Part shown: in pieces, positions 38,959 to 48,275 of the stretch
Layout: each line of letters opens with the position of its first letter
Position numbering within the stretch: the first letter of the stretch is position 1
Assembly (NCBI RefSeq): GCF_000760735.1
Contig: NZ_JMEX01000008.1
Coordinates: 228,855 to 292,854, forward strand
DNA length: 64,000 bases
Source: Rhodococcoides fascians A44A
GTDB lineage: Bacteria > Actinomycetota > Actinomycetes > Mycobacteriales > Mycobacteriaceae
Reading direction: 5' to 3'
The notes under the pieces: model-generated
Told to the model about the DNA's origin: nothing
Databases searched by the model: none
What the model saw: the letters and a program-made list of their open reading frames with translations, nothing else
Made by a program: the position numbers and the translations under genes

Positions 38959-40927
38959 CTGTTACGACTGCTAGGACGGCGCCGACCTCGACTTGCTGGC
39001 CTTCGGAAACGTTCAGTTCGGTAAGCACGCCGTCGGCCGGCGCAGTGACGGTGTGTTCCATTTTCATTGCTTCGAGCCACAGGATCGGTTGCCCGGCCGT
39101 GACGGTGTCACCCTGCGCTGCAGCCACTCTGACGACGCTGCCCGGCATCGGAGCGAGCAACGATCCGGCTGCGACCTCCTCGGTGGGATCGACGAACCGC
39201 GGCGCCTTGACCAGCCGCACCGGACCGAGCGAGGAGTCGACGAAGACATCCGACCCATACCGCGCGACGTGGAACGTTCGACGAAGCTTGTTGTCGTCCA
39301 GCACCACTCGATTCGGAGTGTTCTCGATCAGCGCGACGCCGTCGAGATCGGTCTTCAGGCCGTAGCGCCCGAGGGTGTATTCGACAATCTCATCCCCGTA
39401 CCGCTTTCGCTGCGGTTGCGACGGGAGGTTGCGCCAGCCGCTGGGGAGCCCCTTGTTCACGCGAGCCGACGCCCGGTTGTGGGCGGCGTCGGCCAGTGCG
39501 GCTGCCAGTGCCGACAGCCGCACTGCACGTCCCTGAGCGATCGGCTGCGCCAGGACGTCCAGACCGTGGGTGTCGAAGAACGCCGTATCGGTGTCACCGG
39601 CGAGGAATGCCGGGTGCTGCAGGACGTTGACGAGCAGATCTCGGTTGGTGGCAAGCCCGTGAATCGTGGCTTTCTGCAGCGACTTCGCCAGCAGATTCGC
39701 GGCCTGCTCTCGGGTGGGCGCGAACGAGATCACCTTCGCGAGCATGGGGTCGTAGAAGGTGCCCACGTGTGACCCTGTTTCGACGCCGGAATCCACACGA
39801 ATTCCGGATTTGTTCAGCACGGAGAACCGCTCGCCGGGGATGTCGAACGTGTGCACCGGCCCGCTCTGGGGCTGCCAGTCCTGACTGGGATCCTCGGCGT
39901 ACAGCCGAACTTCGATGGAGTGCCCCCGCGTCGCCGGCTGATGGGCCGGGAGAGGTTCGCCCGACGCCACGCTGATCTGCAACGCAACCAGGTCGAGGCC
40001 CGTCGTACATTCGGTGACGGGATGCTCCACCTGCAGACGGGTGTTCATCTCGAGGAAGAAGAAGTTGCCCTTCTCGTCGGCGAGGAACTCGACGGTACCT
40101 GCGCCCTCGTACCCGATGGCCTCGGTGGCGAGTCTGGCGGCGTCGAACAACCTCTCGCGCATCCCGTCGATACGTTCGACGAGCGGTGAGGGCGCCTCCT
40201 CGACCACCTTCTGGTGCCGACGCTGGATGGAGCACTCGCGTTCTCCGACCGTCCACACGGTGCCGTGGCGGTCGGCCATGACCTGAACTTCGATGTGTCG
40301 GCCGGTTTCGATGTACCGCTCGACGAACACCGTTCCGTCGCCGAAGGCCGAAAGAGCTTCTCGCCCTGCCGTCTCGATTTCCCGCTGCAGGTCCTTCAGA
40401 TCGCGGACGATACGCATGCCGCGTCCACCACCGCCCGCCGACGCCTTGACGAGCACCGGCAGTTCGTCCTCGGTGATCTGCGACGGATCGAGCCGGGTCA
40501 GGACCGGCACCCCGGCGTCGGCCATCATCGCTTTGGACTCCACCTTCGAGCCCATGAGTTCGATGGCTTTGACGGGTGGTCCGATCCACGTCAGTCCGGC
40601 GTTCTGGACCTGCTGGGCGAATTCGGCGTTCTCGGAGAGGAATCCGTAGCCGGGGTGAACCGCGTCGGCGCCTGCTTGTACGGCTGCTGCGATGACGAGT
40701 TCACCGCGCAGGTACGTCTCGCCGGGCGAGTTCCCCGGCAGGTTGACCGCGACGTCGGCTTCCCGGACGTGCGGGGAGTTCGCGTCGGCGTCGGAGAAGA
40801 CTGCGACGGTGTCGATGCCTTCGGCGCGGCAGGTAGCGAAGACACGGCGGGCGATTTCACCGCGGTTTGCGACGAGTACCGAAGTGGCAGGAGCGGAGCC
40901 TGCGGAGTGACCAGATTGGTTTGTCAT
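38936..40927 (-). CDS. acyl-CoA carboxylase alpha subunit (biotin carboxylase + BCCP)
   Basis: A 663-residue subunit with biotin carboxylase domains (SVLVANRGEIARRVFATCR, GYGFLSENAEFAQ, ATP-grasp KASAGGGGRGMRIV, EMNTRLQVEHPVTE) and a C-terminal biotin carrier domain with the attachment site EAMKMEH. It partners the beta subunit upstream to carboxylate a branched enoyl-CoA such as methylcrotonyl- or geranyl-CoA, or propionyl-CoA. ATG 40927 begins MTNQSGHSAGSAPAT, where the last 11 residues are coded by a dispersed-repeat copy; family members normally start at VLVANRGE. The C-terminal GVEPAE comes from another copy. Confidence 0.92.
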   Translation of the reverse strand: MTNQSGHSAGSAPATSVLVANRGEIARRVFATCRAEGIDTVAVFSDADANSPHVREADVAVNLPGNSPGETYLRGELVIAAAVQAGADAVHPGYGFLSENAEFAQQVQNAGLTWIGPPVKAIELMGSKVESKAMMADAGVPVLTRLDPSQITEDELPVLVKASAGGGGRGMRIVRDLKDLQREIETAGREALSAFGDGTVFVERYIETGRHIEVQVMADRHGTVWTVGERECSIQRRHQKVVEEAPSPLVERIDGMRERLFDAARLATEAIGYEGAGTVEFLADEKGNFFFLEMNTRLQVEHPVTECTTGLDLVALQISVASGEPLPAHQPATRGHSIEVRLYAEDPSQDWQPQSGPVHTFDIPGERFSVLNKSGIRVDSGVETGSHVGTFYDPMLAKVISFAPTREQAANLLAKSLQKATIHGLATNRDLLVNVLQHPAFLAGDTDTAFFDTHGLDVLAQPIAQGRAVRLSALAAALADAAHNRASARVNKGLPSGWRNLPSQPQRKRYGDEIVEYTLGRYGLKTDLDGVALIENTPNRVVLDDNKLRRTFHVARYGSDVFVDSSLGPVRLVKAPRFVDPTEEVAAGSLLAPMPGSVVRVAAAQGDTVTAGQPILWLEAMKMEHTVTAPADGVLTELNVSEGQQVEVGAVLAVVTAGVEPAE
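40886..40912 (+). repeat. dispersed repeat copy coding the carboxylase N-terminus
   Basis: GGCAGGAGCGGAGCCTGCGG+AGTGACC, read on the minus strand, codes GHSAGSAPA in the N-terminal extension of the alpha subunit. The adjacent S and T residues complete SGHSAGSAPAT. Confidence 0.92.
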
Positions 40928-40934
40928 CTGCGCT

Positions 40935-42533
40935 TCACATCCGGAAGACGCCGAAGTTCTCGGTGCCTTCGATCGGGGCGGTGGCAATCGCCGACAGGCA
41001 CATTCCCACCACCGTTCGGGTGTCACGGGGGTCGATGACGCCGTCGTCGTAGAGGCGTCCGGAGAGAAACATCGGCAGCGACTCGGCTTCGATCTGGTTC
41101 TCGATCATCGCGCGCAGGCCTGCGTCGGCTTCCTCGTCGAATGCTTGGCCGCGGGCTTCCGCTGCTGCCCGTCCGACGATGGAAATGACGCCCGCAAGTT
41201 GGGCTCCGCCCATGACAGCGGATTTGCTGCTGGGCCACGCGAAGAGGAACCGGGGATCGAAGGCGCGGCCACACATGCCGTAGTGGCCGGCGCCGTACGA
41301 CGCTCCGAGCAGAATCGAGATGTGTGGGACCTTGGAGTTCGAGACGGCGTTGATCATCATCGAGCCGTGTTTGATCATGCCGCCTTCCTCGTACTCCTTT
41401 CCGACCATGTAACCGGTGGTGTTGTGCAGGAACAACAACGGCGTGTTCGATCGATTGGCAAGTTGAATGAACTGGGTTGCCTTCTGCGATTCTTCGCTGA
41501 ACAGGACGCCACGTGCGTTGGCGAGGATGCCGATGGGGTAGCCGTGCAGTTCGGCCCAGCCGGTCACCAGCGACCCGCCGTACATCGGCTTGAACTCGTC
41601 GAAATCGCTGCCGTCGACGATGCGCGCGATGACCTCACGGGGATCGAACGGAATCTTCAAGTCGGTCGGCACGATGCCGAGCAGGTCCTCGGGATCGGCG
41701 AATGGTTCGATGACCTCTGCTCGCGGTTCCGGGCCCTTCTTCTTCCAGTTGAGTCTTTTGACGATGCTGCGACCGATGCGGATGGCGTCCTGCTCGTCGA
41801 CCGCGAAGTAGTCCGCGAGACCGGACTTTCGGGCATGCATCTCGGCGCCGCCGAGGGATTCGTCGTCGGAGTCCTCACCGGTCGCCATCTTGACCAGTGG
41901 CGGTCCGGCCAGGAAAACCTTGGAGCGTTCCTTGATCATGACGACGTGATCCGACATGCCGGGAATGTAGGCACCGCCGGCCGTGGAGTTGCCGAAAACC
42001 AGGGCAATCGTCGGAATTCCTTTGGCGGACAATTGCGTCAGGTCACGGAACATGCGTCCGCCTGGAATGAACACCTCCTTCTGAGTCGGCAGGTCGGCAC
42101 CACCGGACTCGACGAGGGAGATGACCGGCAACCGGTTCTGCGTCGCGATGTCGTTGGCCCGGAAACCCTTCTTGAGGGTCCACGGGTTGCTGGCACCGCC
42201 GCGCACCGTCGGATCGTTGGCGACGATGAGGCATTCGACACCGCTGACGACGCCGATGCCCATGACCGTGCTCGCACCGACAGGAAAGTCGCTGCCCCAC
42301 GCGGCAAGTGGGCACAGCTCGAGGAACGCCGAGTCCTCGTCTATCAGTAGTTCTATTCGTTCACGCGCCAGGAGTTTGCCGCGCTTGCGGTGCCGCTCGA
42401 CGTATTTCTCACCGCCACCGAGAAGCGCTTTACCGTGCTCGACGTCGATCTCCGCCAGCTTGGTGTTCATCGCCTCGGCGGCACCGGTGAATTGCTCCGA
42501 CGCGGTGTCGAGGGTGGACTTCAGCACGCTCAT
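40935..42533 (-). CDS. acyl-CoA carboxylase beta subunit (carboxyltransferase)
   Basis: A 532-residue carboxyltransferase of the methylcrotonyl-/geranyl-CoA carboxylase type: RHRKRGKLLARERIELLIDEDSAFLEL, NDPTVRGGASNPWTLKK, FGNSTAGGAYIPGMSDHVVMI, GHYGMCGRAFDPRFLFAWPSSKSAVMGG. The acyl-CoA and carboxybiotin oxyanion regions are intact. ATG 42533 overlaps the stop of the dehydrogenase gene upstream; the alpha-subunit gene starts seven bases after its stop, so equal synthesis of the subunits is expected. Confidence 0.93.
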   Translation of the reverse strand: MSVLKSTLDTASEQFTGAAEAMNTKLAEIDVEHGKALLGGGEKYVERHRKRGKLLARERIELLIDEDSAFLELCPLAAWGSDFPVGASTVMGIGVVSGVECLIVANDPTVRGGASNPWTLKKGFRANDIATQNRLPVISLVESGGADLPTQKEVFIPGGRMFRDLTQLSAKGIPTIALVFGNSTAGGAYIPGMSDHVVMIKERSKVFLAGPPLVKMATGEDSDDESLGGAEMHARKSGLADYFAVDEQDAIRIGRSIVKRLNWKKKGPEPRAEVIEPFADPEDLLGIVPTDLKIPFDPREVIARIVDGSDFDEFKPMYGGSLVTGWAELHGYPIGILANARGVLFSEESQKATQFIQLANRSNTPLLFLHNTTGYMVGKEYEEGGMIKHGSMMINAVSNSKVPHISILLGASYGAGHYGMCGRAFDPRFLFAWPSSKSAVMGGAQLAGVISIVGRAAAEARGQAFDEEADAGLRAMIENQIEAESLPMFLSGRLYDDGVIDPRDTRTVVGMCLSAIATAPIEGTENFGVFRM

Positions 42534-43678
42534 GCCTGGTACCCCAATCGTTTTGCAGCCAGTCCGGTCAGGATCTCGGTGGTGCCTCCGCCGATACCGA
42601 GGATGCGCATGTCGCGGTACTGACGTTCGACTTCGCTCTCCCGCATGTAGCCGAGGCCGCCGAACAACTGGACGGCCTGGTTCGCGACCCATTCGCCGGA
42701 TTCGACGGCAGTGTTCTTGGCAAAGCACACTTCGGCGATGAAGTCGTTGTTCTCGGTCATGGACCGTTCGACGATGCTGCGGGTGTAGACCCGCGCGATG
42801 TCGATCTTGCGCGCCATCTCGGTGACGGTGTTCTGTACGGATTGCCGTTTGATGAGCGGCTTTCCGAACGTCTCGCGGTCGCGAACCCACTGCAGCGTCA
42901 GGTCGAGGCACCGCTGAGCGCTCGAATAGGCCTGCGCGGCGAGCGCGATGCGTTCGGTCAGGAACGCCTGCGCGATCTGCGCGAAGCCCGTGTTCTCCGC
43001 GCCCACCAGATTGCTCACGGGCACCCGGGCGTCGACGAAGGAGAGCTCGGCCGTGTCCGACGCTCGCCAGCCCATCTTGTCCAGCTTGCTCGTCACCTCG
43101 AATCCAGGCGTGCCCTTCTCCACGACCAGAAGCGAGACCCCTCCGGCGCCGTCACCGCCGGTGCGGACCGCCGTCACCACGAAATCTGCGCGGCACCCCG
43201 ACGTGATGTACGTCTTCGCACCGTTGACGACGTAGTGATCGCCGTCCTTGACGGCCCTCGTCCGCAGATGTCCGACGTCGGATCCGCCGCCCGGTTCGGT
43301 GATCGCGAGCGATCCGATCTTCTCGCCTGCGAGGGTAGGGCGTACCCACTTCTCGATCTGGTCCGGATCACCCGCGGCCACCAAGTGCGGCAACGCAATT
43401 CCGCTGGTGAACAGCGAAGCGAAGAGTCCTCCCGACGCGCCTGCCTGGTGCATTTCCTCGCAGATGACCACAGCGTCGGCGAGGTCTCCCCCGTCGCCGC
43501 CGACCTCCTCGGGAAAGCCCGCTCCGATGAGACCGAGAGCCGCAGCTTTACGGTGGAGATCGCGTGGGAGTTCACCGTCCGACTCCCACTGGTTCAAGTG
43601 CGGCAGGATGTCCTGTTCGACGAAACTGCGCACGGTCTTGCGGAGCTGTTCACGCTCCGGCGTGGTCCACACGGTCAT
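42530..43678 (-). CDS. acyl-CoA dehydrogenase
   Basis: A 382-residue enzyme close in pattern to isovaleryl-/citronellyl-CoA-type dehydrogenases. LGLIGAGFPEEVGGDGGDLADAVVICEEM, SLAITEPGGGSDVGHLRTRA, YVVNGAKTYITSG, RETFGKPLIKRQSVQ and LFGGLGYMRESEVERQYRDMRI...GGTTEI are visible. The Glu residues in YMRESEVERQYRD offer a catalytic base. ATG 43678 overlaps the AtuA-type stop (ATGA) and its own stop overlaps the beta-subunit ATG. Confidence 0.93.
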   Translation of the reverse strand: MTVWTTPEREQLRKTVRSFVEQDILPHLNQWESDGELPRDLHRKAAALGLIGAGFPEEVGGDGGDLADAVVICEEMHQAGASGGLFASLFTSGIALPHLVAAGDPDQIEKWVRPTLAGEKIGSLAITEPGGGSDVGHLRTRAVKDGDHYVVNGAKTYITSGCRADFVVTAVRTGGDGAGGVSLLVVEKGTPGFEVTSKLDKMGWRASDTAELSFVDARVPVSNLVGAENTGFAQIAQAFLTERIALAAQAYSSAQRCLDLTLQWVRDRETFGKPLIKRQSVQNTVTEMARKIDIARVYTRSIVERSMTENNDFIAEVCFAKNTAVESGEWVANQAVQLFGGLGYMRESEVERQYRDMRILGIGGGTTEILTGLAAKRLGYQA

Positions 43679-45375
43679 ATCTGTCCTTGGAATACGAGAG
43701 TTTCGGGAATGGCGATGTGCCGGGACCTGAGCCATTCGCCCAACCCCTTGGCCTGGGGATCGAATCGTGCCTGCGATGCGACGCCTTGGCCGAGGATGCC
43801 TTCGATGACGAAGTTGAGGGCCTTGAGGTGCGGCAGCACATGCCGGGTGACGGTGAGGTCTGCGGCTTCGGGGAGCAGCGACTTCAGTTCTTCGACGGTG
43901 AGAGCGTGGGCCAGCCAGGCGAATTCGTCGTCGCTGCGCACCCACACTCCGACGTTCGCGTTGCCGCCTTTGTCGCCGCTTCGTGCGGCGGCGACGGTAC
44001 CGAGTGGCACTGTGATCGTCGACTCGCCAGGTCGTTTCGGTGCAAGTTCGGGCTCCGGGAGCGGTTCGAGTACTTCAGTGTCGGTGGCCGGTGGAATGTC
44101 GACCCGGGTGCCGTCGGCGAGGGTGACCGTGTGCGGTACCTCGCCTGCATCGACGTATCCGGCGGTGAAGACACCGAACGGCGCACCGTGTCCGGGCGGC
44201 GCGGTCAACGAGAAGCCGGGATAGCTGGCGAGAGCGAGCTCCACTGCTACCGATGAGAACTGGCGGCCGACGATGTTCGGATCACTGTCGCGGGCCACGC
44301 ACCTCAGGAGCGCGCTTGCGGTTTCCTCGGTGGGCGCGTCGGGCTTGTCGGTCCGCACCAGCGTCCATTCGAGTTCCTTGGGTCTGGTCGGCAGCCAGGA
44401 TTCGAATTGCTTCTGCGCGAGTTCGGCTTTCGCGTCGATGTCGAGACCGGTCAGAACGAGGGTGAACTCGTTGCGGAATCCGCCGAGCGAGTTGAGCGAG
44501 ACCTTCAGCGTGGGCGGCGGGGCCTCGCCCTTCACCTGGGAGATCCTGACGCGGTCGCTGGACTCCTGAGTCAGTACAGCGGTGTCGATACGAGCTGTGA
44601 CGTCGGGGTTCGCGTATCGCCCGCCGGTGATTTCGTAGAGCAACTGCGCGGTGACAGTTCCGACGCTGACTGCGCCGCCGGTGCCGTCGTGCTTGGTGAT
44701 GACCGACGATCCGTCGGCATGGATCTCGGCGATCGGGAACCCGGGACGTCCCATGTCGGCGATCTCGGTGAAGAACGAGTAGTTGCCACCGGTCGCCTGG
44801 GTGCCGCACTCGATGACGTGACCGGCCACCACGGCACCGGCCAGAGCGTCGTAGTCGGTTCTGTTCCAACCGAAGTGGTACGCCGCGGGGCCGACGATGA
44901 CCGAGGCGTCGGTGACGCGGCCGGTGACGACGACGTCGGCGCCGGACTTCAGCGCTTCGACGATTCCCCACGCGCCGAGGTACGCGTTGGCGGTGAGAGG
45001 GCTACCCAGGCCGAGCTCGTCCGCGCGGGACAGGAGATCGTCGCCGTCGACGTACGCGATCTTCGCACCGGAGTCGAGCTGGGTCAGCGCGTCGGCGAGG
45101 CCTTTCGGGTTGAGTCCGCCGGCGTTCGCGACGATCTTCACGCCCCTGTCGAGAGCGAGACCGAGGCAGTCCTCTGCCTGGCGGAGAAAGGTTTTGGCGT
45201 ATCCGCGGGATGCGTCCTTCATGCGATCGCGGCCGAGGATGAGCATCGTGAGTTCGGCGAGGTAGTCGCCGGTGAGGTAGTCGAGTTCACCACCTTCGAG
45301 CATCTCCCGCATCGCGGAGAGTCGGTCACCGTAGAAACCGGAACAGTTGCCGATTCTGACGTGGGGGGTACTCAT
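43675..45375 (-). CDS. AtuA-family protein (DUF1446 with ferredoxin-fold C-terminal domain)
   Basis: A 566-residue protein of the acyclic terpene utilisation AtuA family. Residues 1 to about 440 are the DUF1446 domain ([80 protein letters not shown]). The last 100 residues are the AtuA-like domain ([33 protein letters not shown]). In Pseudomonas the Atu cluster degrades citronellol and geraniol and AtuA's biochemical role is undetermined. Coupled by ATGA overlaps on both sides to the DinB-like and dehydrogenase genes. Confidence 0.9.
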   Translation of the reverse strand: MSTPHVRIGNCSGFYGDRLSAMREMLEGGELDYLTGDYLAELTMLILGRDRMKDASRGYAKTFLRQAEDCLGLALDRGVKIVANAGGLNPKGLADALTQLDSGAKIAYVDGDDLLSRADELGLGSPLTANAYLGAWGIVEALKSGADVVVTGRVTDASVIVGPAAYHFGWNRTDYDALAGAVVAGHVIECGTQATGGNYSFFTEIADMGRPGFPIAEIHADGSSVITKHDGTGGAVSVGTVTAQLLYEITGGRYANPDVTARIDTAVLTQESSDRVRISQVKGEAPPPTLKVSLNSLGGFRNEFTLVLTGLDIDAKAELAQKQFESWLPTRPKELEWTLVRTDKPDAPTEETASALLRCVARDSDPNIVGRQFSSVAVELALASYPGFSLTAPPGHGAPFGVFTAGYVDAGEVPHTVTLADGTRVDIPPATDTEVLEPLPEPELAPKRPGESTITVPLGTVAAARSGDKGGNANVGVWVRSDDEFAWLAHALTVEELKSLLPEAADLTVTRHVLPHLKALNFVIEGILGQGVASQARFDPQAKGLGEWLRSRHIAIPETLVFQGQI

Positions 45376-46169
45376 TTCTGGGATCGTCCTGGTCCTGGAG
45401 GGCCTGCGAAGGCTTGGGCGATGGTGAGCCAGTGCTGGGCGTCGGCGCCCTCGGCGTGGACGTCGAGGTCGTCGCGATGGGCGCGCTGAGTGACGAGCAG
45501 GCAGAAGTCCGCCGCCGAGCCGGTGACGCGCTGAGACGCGTCACCGGGGCCCCAGGTCCAGAGCTCACCCAAGGGGGAGGTCAGCTCGACCCGGAACGGC
45601 TCGGTCGGCGGGGTCTGTTGGTTGACGGCGTACGCGAAGTCGCGGGTTCTGACTCCGATGTGCGCGACGCCTCTGATGCGCTCGGTGGGCTCGCGGCGGA
45701 CGCCGAGTGCGTCGGCGACGTCCTGTCCGTGTGCCCACGTCTCCATCAGTCGTGCCGTCGCCATCGAGGCCGCGCTCATCGGCGGTCCGAACCACGGAAT
45801 CTTCACTCCGGCGGGCACCGTCGCGAGGGCATCCGTCATTGCGTGACGACGTGAGCGCCAGGTTTCGAGGAGGTCGGGCCGCCGCGCTTCCTCCTCGGCC
45901 GCGACGTCGACGAAACCGGTCGGATCGGACCATGCCTGCTTCAGAACGATGTCGAACTCGGCTTTGGCGCGATCGTCTCCTGCGGCACCCGACGTCGTGC
46001 GCTCGGCGACATTGTCCGTCCAGGACAGATGACCTATCTGATGGGCGACGGTCCAGCCCTCGGCGGGCGTGAGCGTCGACCATTGTTGGTCGGTCAGGTC
46101 GCTGACCAGGGCGTCGAGGTCGTCACCCTCGGCGCGGAGGTCATCGATGATCGAGTCGAGGTCGGCCAT
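45372..46169 (-). CDS. TIGR03084-type DinB-like metal-binding protein
   Basis: A 265-residue protein with an N-terminal DinB/mycothiol-dependent isomerase-like four-helix domain ([35 protein letters not shown]; the His in VAHQIGHL and the later [15 protein letters not shown] give the usual metal-binding histidines) and a C-terminal domain ([32 protein letters not shown]). Such proteins often sit beside AtuA genes in actinobacteria and could use mycothiol or act as a thiol-dependent hydrolase/isomerase. Start ATG 46169. It is the first gene of the nine-gene operon. Confidence 0.83.
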   Translation of the reverse strand: MADLDSIIDDLRAEGDDLDALVSDLTDQQWSTLTPAEGWTVAHQIGHLSWTDNVAERTTSGAAGDDRAKAEFDIVLKQAWSDPTGFVDVAAEEEARRPDLLETWRSRRHAMTDALATVPAGVKIPWFGPPMSAASMATARLMETWAHGQDVADALGVRREPTERIRGVAHIGVRTRDFAYAVNQQTPPTEPFRVELTSPLGELWTWGPGDASQRVTGSAADFCLLVTQRAHRDDLDVHAEGADAQHWLTIAQAFAGPPGPGRSQK

Positions 46170-46201
46170 GGGAACAGCTTCACACCACACCGCGTAAAAA
46201 G

Positions 46202-46217
46202 CAAGCATGCCTGCTTG
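46202..46217. promoter_or_regulatory. candidate operator at the head of the acyl-CoA operon
   Basis: CAAGCA-TGCC-TGCTTG is a perfect 16-base palindrome 33 bases before the first gene of the operon and 45 before the divergent lipoprotein gene. Its size and position suit a TetR-type operator. Confidence 0.6.
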
Positions 46218-46261
46218 TTAATTTACGTGTTGTTCAGACAACGTCGGTACGGTCTCCGATC

Positions 46262-47317
46262 GTGAAGACCGCCGGACTTGCCGCAGCCCTACTTGCCACT
46301 GGACTACTCGCCGGATGTTCGACGCCGGGAGCGAGCGACGCCGAGCCCCGTCAGGTACGCGTCGCGACGTTCAATGCAAGCCTCAACCGACCCGCCGAGG
46401 GACAACTGGCCACCGAACTGCACGGCGAGAACGCGCAGGCCCGAGCCGTCGCCGACGTGATCGACCACAATTCGCCGGATGTTCTGTTGATCAACGAATT
46501 CGACTATTCGCCCGAGGCACTGGATCTGTTTCGTGAGAACTACCTGGGTGGCGCGTACCCCTACTCCTTCACGGCACCCGTGAACACCGGCGTCGACTCC
46601 GGACTCGACCTCGATTCCGACGGTGCTACCGGAGGACCGAACGACGCATTCGGTTTCGGGCAGTTTCCCGGCCAGTACGGCATGGTCGTGCTGTCGAAGT
46701 TCCCGATCGACACCTCCGGCGTCCGGACATTCCAGAACTTCCTGTGGAAGGACATGCCGGATTCGCTTCTGCCTCGCGACTACTACGGCGCGAACTCGGA
46801 CGCACTGCGCTTGTCGAGCAAGTCTCACTGGGACGTGCCCGTCGACATCGACGGCAAGACCGTGCACATTCTGGCGTCGCACCCGACTCCCCCGTCGTTC
46901 GACGGACCGGAGGACCGCAACGGAAAACGCAATCACGACGAGATCCGCCTCACCCCCGACTACATCGACGGCGCTGGATACCTGTACGACGACAACGGCG
47001 TTCGCGGAGGCTTGACGCAGAACGCATCGTTCGTCGTTCTGGGCGACCAGAACAGCGATCCGGTCGACGGCGACTCGGTAGCAGGGTCAATTCAGCAATT
47101 GCTCGACAACCCCCGCATCCAGGATCCGGCGCCGACGTCGGGAGCCGACGGCAACACCGATACCGCCGACTTTTCCGACCCGACTCCCGGCGACCTACGC
47201 GTCGACTACGCATTGCCGTCGGCTGACCTGACCGTCACGGGCTCGGAGGTCTTCTGGCCGACCGATGCCTCGCACCCCTCGGATCACCGAATGGTGTGGG
47301 TGGATCTGAAGCTCTGA
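46262..47317 (+). CDS. endonuclease/exonuclease/phosphatase-fold lipoprotein
   Basis: A 351-residue secreted, lipid-anchored protein: signal MKTAGLAAALLATGLLAGCST with lipobox LAGC, then an EEP domain (VATFNASLNRPAEG, LLINEFDYSPEALDLF with the catalytic Glu, HILASHPTPPSFDGPEDRNGKRNHDEIRL, VVLGDQNSDPVDGDS, final HPSDHRMVWVDL). The Asn, Glu, Asp and His residues of the hydrolase are present, so it is likely an active extracytoplasmic phosphodiesterase or nuclease. Substrate unknown. GTG at 46262. Convergent with marR-type gene, one base between stops. Confidence 0.87.
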   Translation: MKTAGLAAALLATGLLAGCSTPGASDAEPRQVRVATFNASLNRPAEGQLATELHGENAQARAVADVIDHNSPDVLLINEFDYSPEALDLFRENYLGGAYPYSFTAPVNTGVDSGLDLDSDGATGGPNDAFGFGQFPGQYGMVVLSKFPIDTSGVRTFQNFLWKDMPDSLLPRDYYGANSDALRLSSKSHWDVPVDIDGKTVHILASHPTPPSFDGPEDRNGKRNHDEIRLTPDYIDGAGYLYDDNGVRGGLTQNASFVVLGDQNSDPVDGDSVAGSIQQLLDNPRIQDPAPTSGADGNTDTADFSDPTPGDLRVDYALPSADLTVTGSEVFWPTDASHPSDHRMVWVDLKL

Positions 47318-47318
47318 C

Positions 47319-47777
47319 TCAGGATGCGTCTCCGCGGTCGTTGAGCGATCGGATCATTCCGCCGAGGAGCCGGAACGCCGTCTCGCGTTCGTCGCCGGAC
47401 ATACCGGCCAGCATCCGGTCCTCCACGGACCTGACCGCGGCAGTCGCCTTCTCGAGCTCCCGCCGGCCGTGTTCGGTGAGCCGGGCCGGAAGGGCCTTTC
47501 CGACGGGAGCCTCCGTCGGCCTGACGACGACCCCGTCCCGTTCGAGAGCCTGCAACAGCACGTTCATCGATTGCCTGGTGACGAAGGCGCCGCGGGCGAG
47601 TTCGGAGTTGGACAGGCCCGGCCGCTGAGCGAGCAGTTCGAGGCACGAGTAGTGCGTCACGCTCATCCCGAGCGGCCGAAGGACTTCCTCCATCGCGGCC
47701 CGCAGGACACTGGACGCTTCCTTCAGCAGGTACCCCAACGAGGTGTTCAGGTCGATTCCTCGGTCGGCTTGACTCAT
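47319..47777 (-). CDS. MarR-family transcriptional regulator
   Basis: A 152-residue winged-helix protein: LGYLLKEASSVLRAAMEEVLRPLGMSVTHYSCLELLAQRPGLSNSELARGAFVTRQSMNVLLQALERDGVVVRP. ATG 47777 is chosen; the frame is open to 47864. It is divergent from a VOC gene and the 61-base gap has two identical-type palindromes, one overlapping this start codon, so autoregulation and control of the VOC gene are very likely. Confidence 0.92.
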   Translation of the reverse strand: MSQADRGIDLNTSLGYLLKEASSVLRAAMEEVLRPLGMSVTHYSCLELLAQRPGLSNSELARGAFVTRQSMNVLLQALERDGVVVRPTEAPVGKALPARLTEHGRRELEKATAAVRSVEDRMLAGMSGDERETAFRLLGGMIRSLNDRGDAS

Positions 47778-47821
47778 GTCAGCATTCTGACATAGATTCG
47801 TTCGTGTCAGATAACTGACAC
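47776..47821. promoter_or_regulatory. paired MarR operators
   Basis: ATGTCAG-CATT-CTGACAT (47776-47793) and GTGTCAG-ATAA-CTGACAC (47804-47821) are two perfect palindromes sharing the half-site TGTCAG with a 4-base spacer, centres 28 bases apart. The first covers the marR start codon; the second lies 18 bases before the VOC gene start. Confidence 0.85.
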
Positions 47822-47838
47822 AAGTCGAAGGAGTTTCC

Positions 47839-48243
47839 ATGGCAGTCACCGGTCCCGATTTCATCTCCCTCCAAGTACGCGACCTCGCCGCATCGCAGGC
47901 GTTCTACGAGAAGTACCTCGGCCTCGTGCGTTCGCCCGCCGGCCCACCCCACGCCGTGGTCTTCGAGACCACTCCCATCGCTTTCGCTCTGCGGGAGATC
48001 GTCGCCGGAACCGATCTCGCCTCCGCGGACCGGCCGGGCATCGGCGCCGCAATCTGGCTGCACGCCAACGACGTTCAATCCATCCACGACACCCTCGTAG
48101 CGGACCAGGAGCGGAGTGCGCAGAGCGACCCCGACAGCAACACTCAGGTCATCGTGTCGGAACCCATCGACGGCCCCTTCGGCCGCACCTTCACCTTCGC
48201 CGACCCCGACGGCTACCACATCACCCTCCACGATCGCGCCTGA
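47839..48243 (+). CDS. VOC family protein under MarR control
   Basis: A 134-residue glyoxalase/dioxygenase-fold protein: PDFISLQVRDLAASQAFYEKYLGLVRSPAGPPHAVVFETTPIAFALRE, then PFGRTFTFADPDGYHITLHDRA with conserved metal-ligand region. Proteins of this kind paired with MarR regulators often handle xenobiotics or electrophiles; substrate here unknown. ATG at 47839 follows GAAGGAG at 47828-47834. Confidence 0.87.
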   Translation: MAVTGPDFISLQVRDLAASQAFYEKYLGLVRSPAGPPHAVVFETTPIAFALREIVAGTDLASADRPGIGAAIWLHANDVQSIHDTLVADQERSAQSDPDSNTQVIVSEPIDGPFGRTFTFADPDGYHITLHDRA

Positions 48244-48275
48244 CGGTTCGGCCAGGGCTCTCGTCGGTACCATCG

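Noticed and set aside
45381..45420. GGTCCTGGAGGGCCTGCGAAGG as a further dispersed-repeat copy
   Set aside because: Only the GCCTGCG core matches; the flanking GGAG and TGACC parts are absent.
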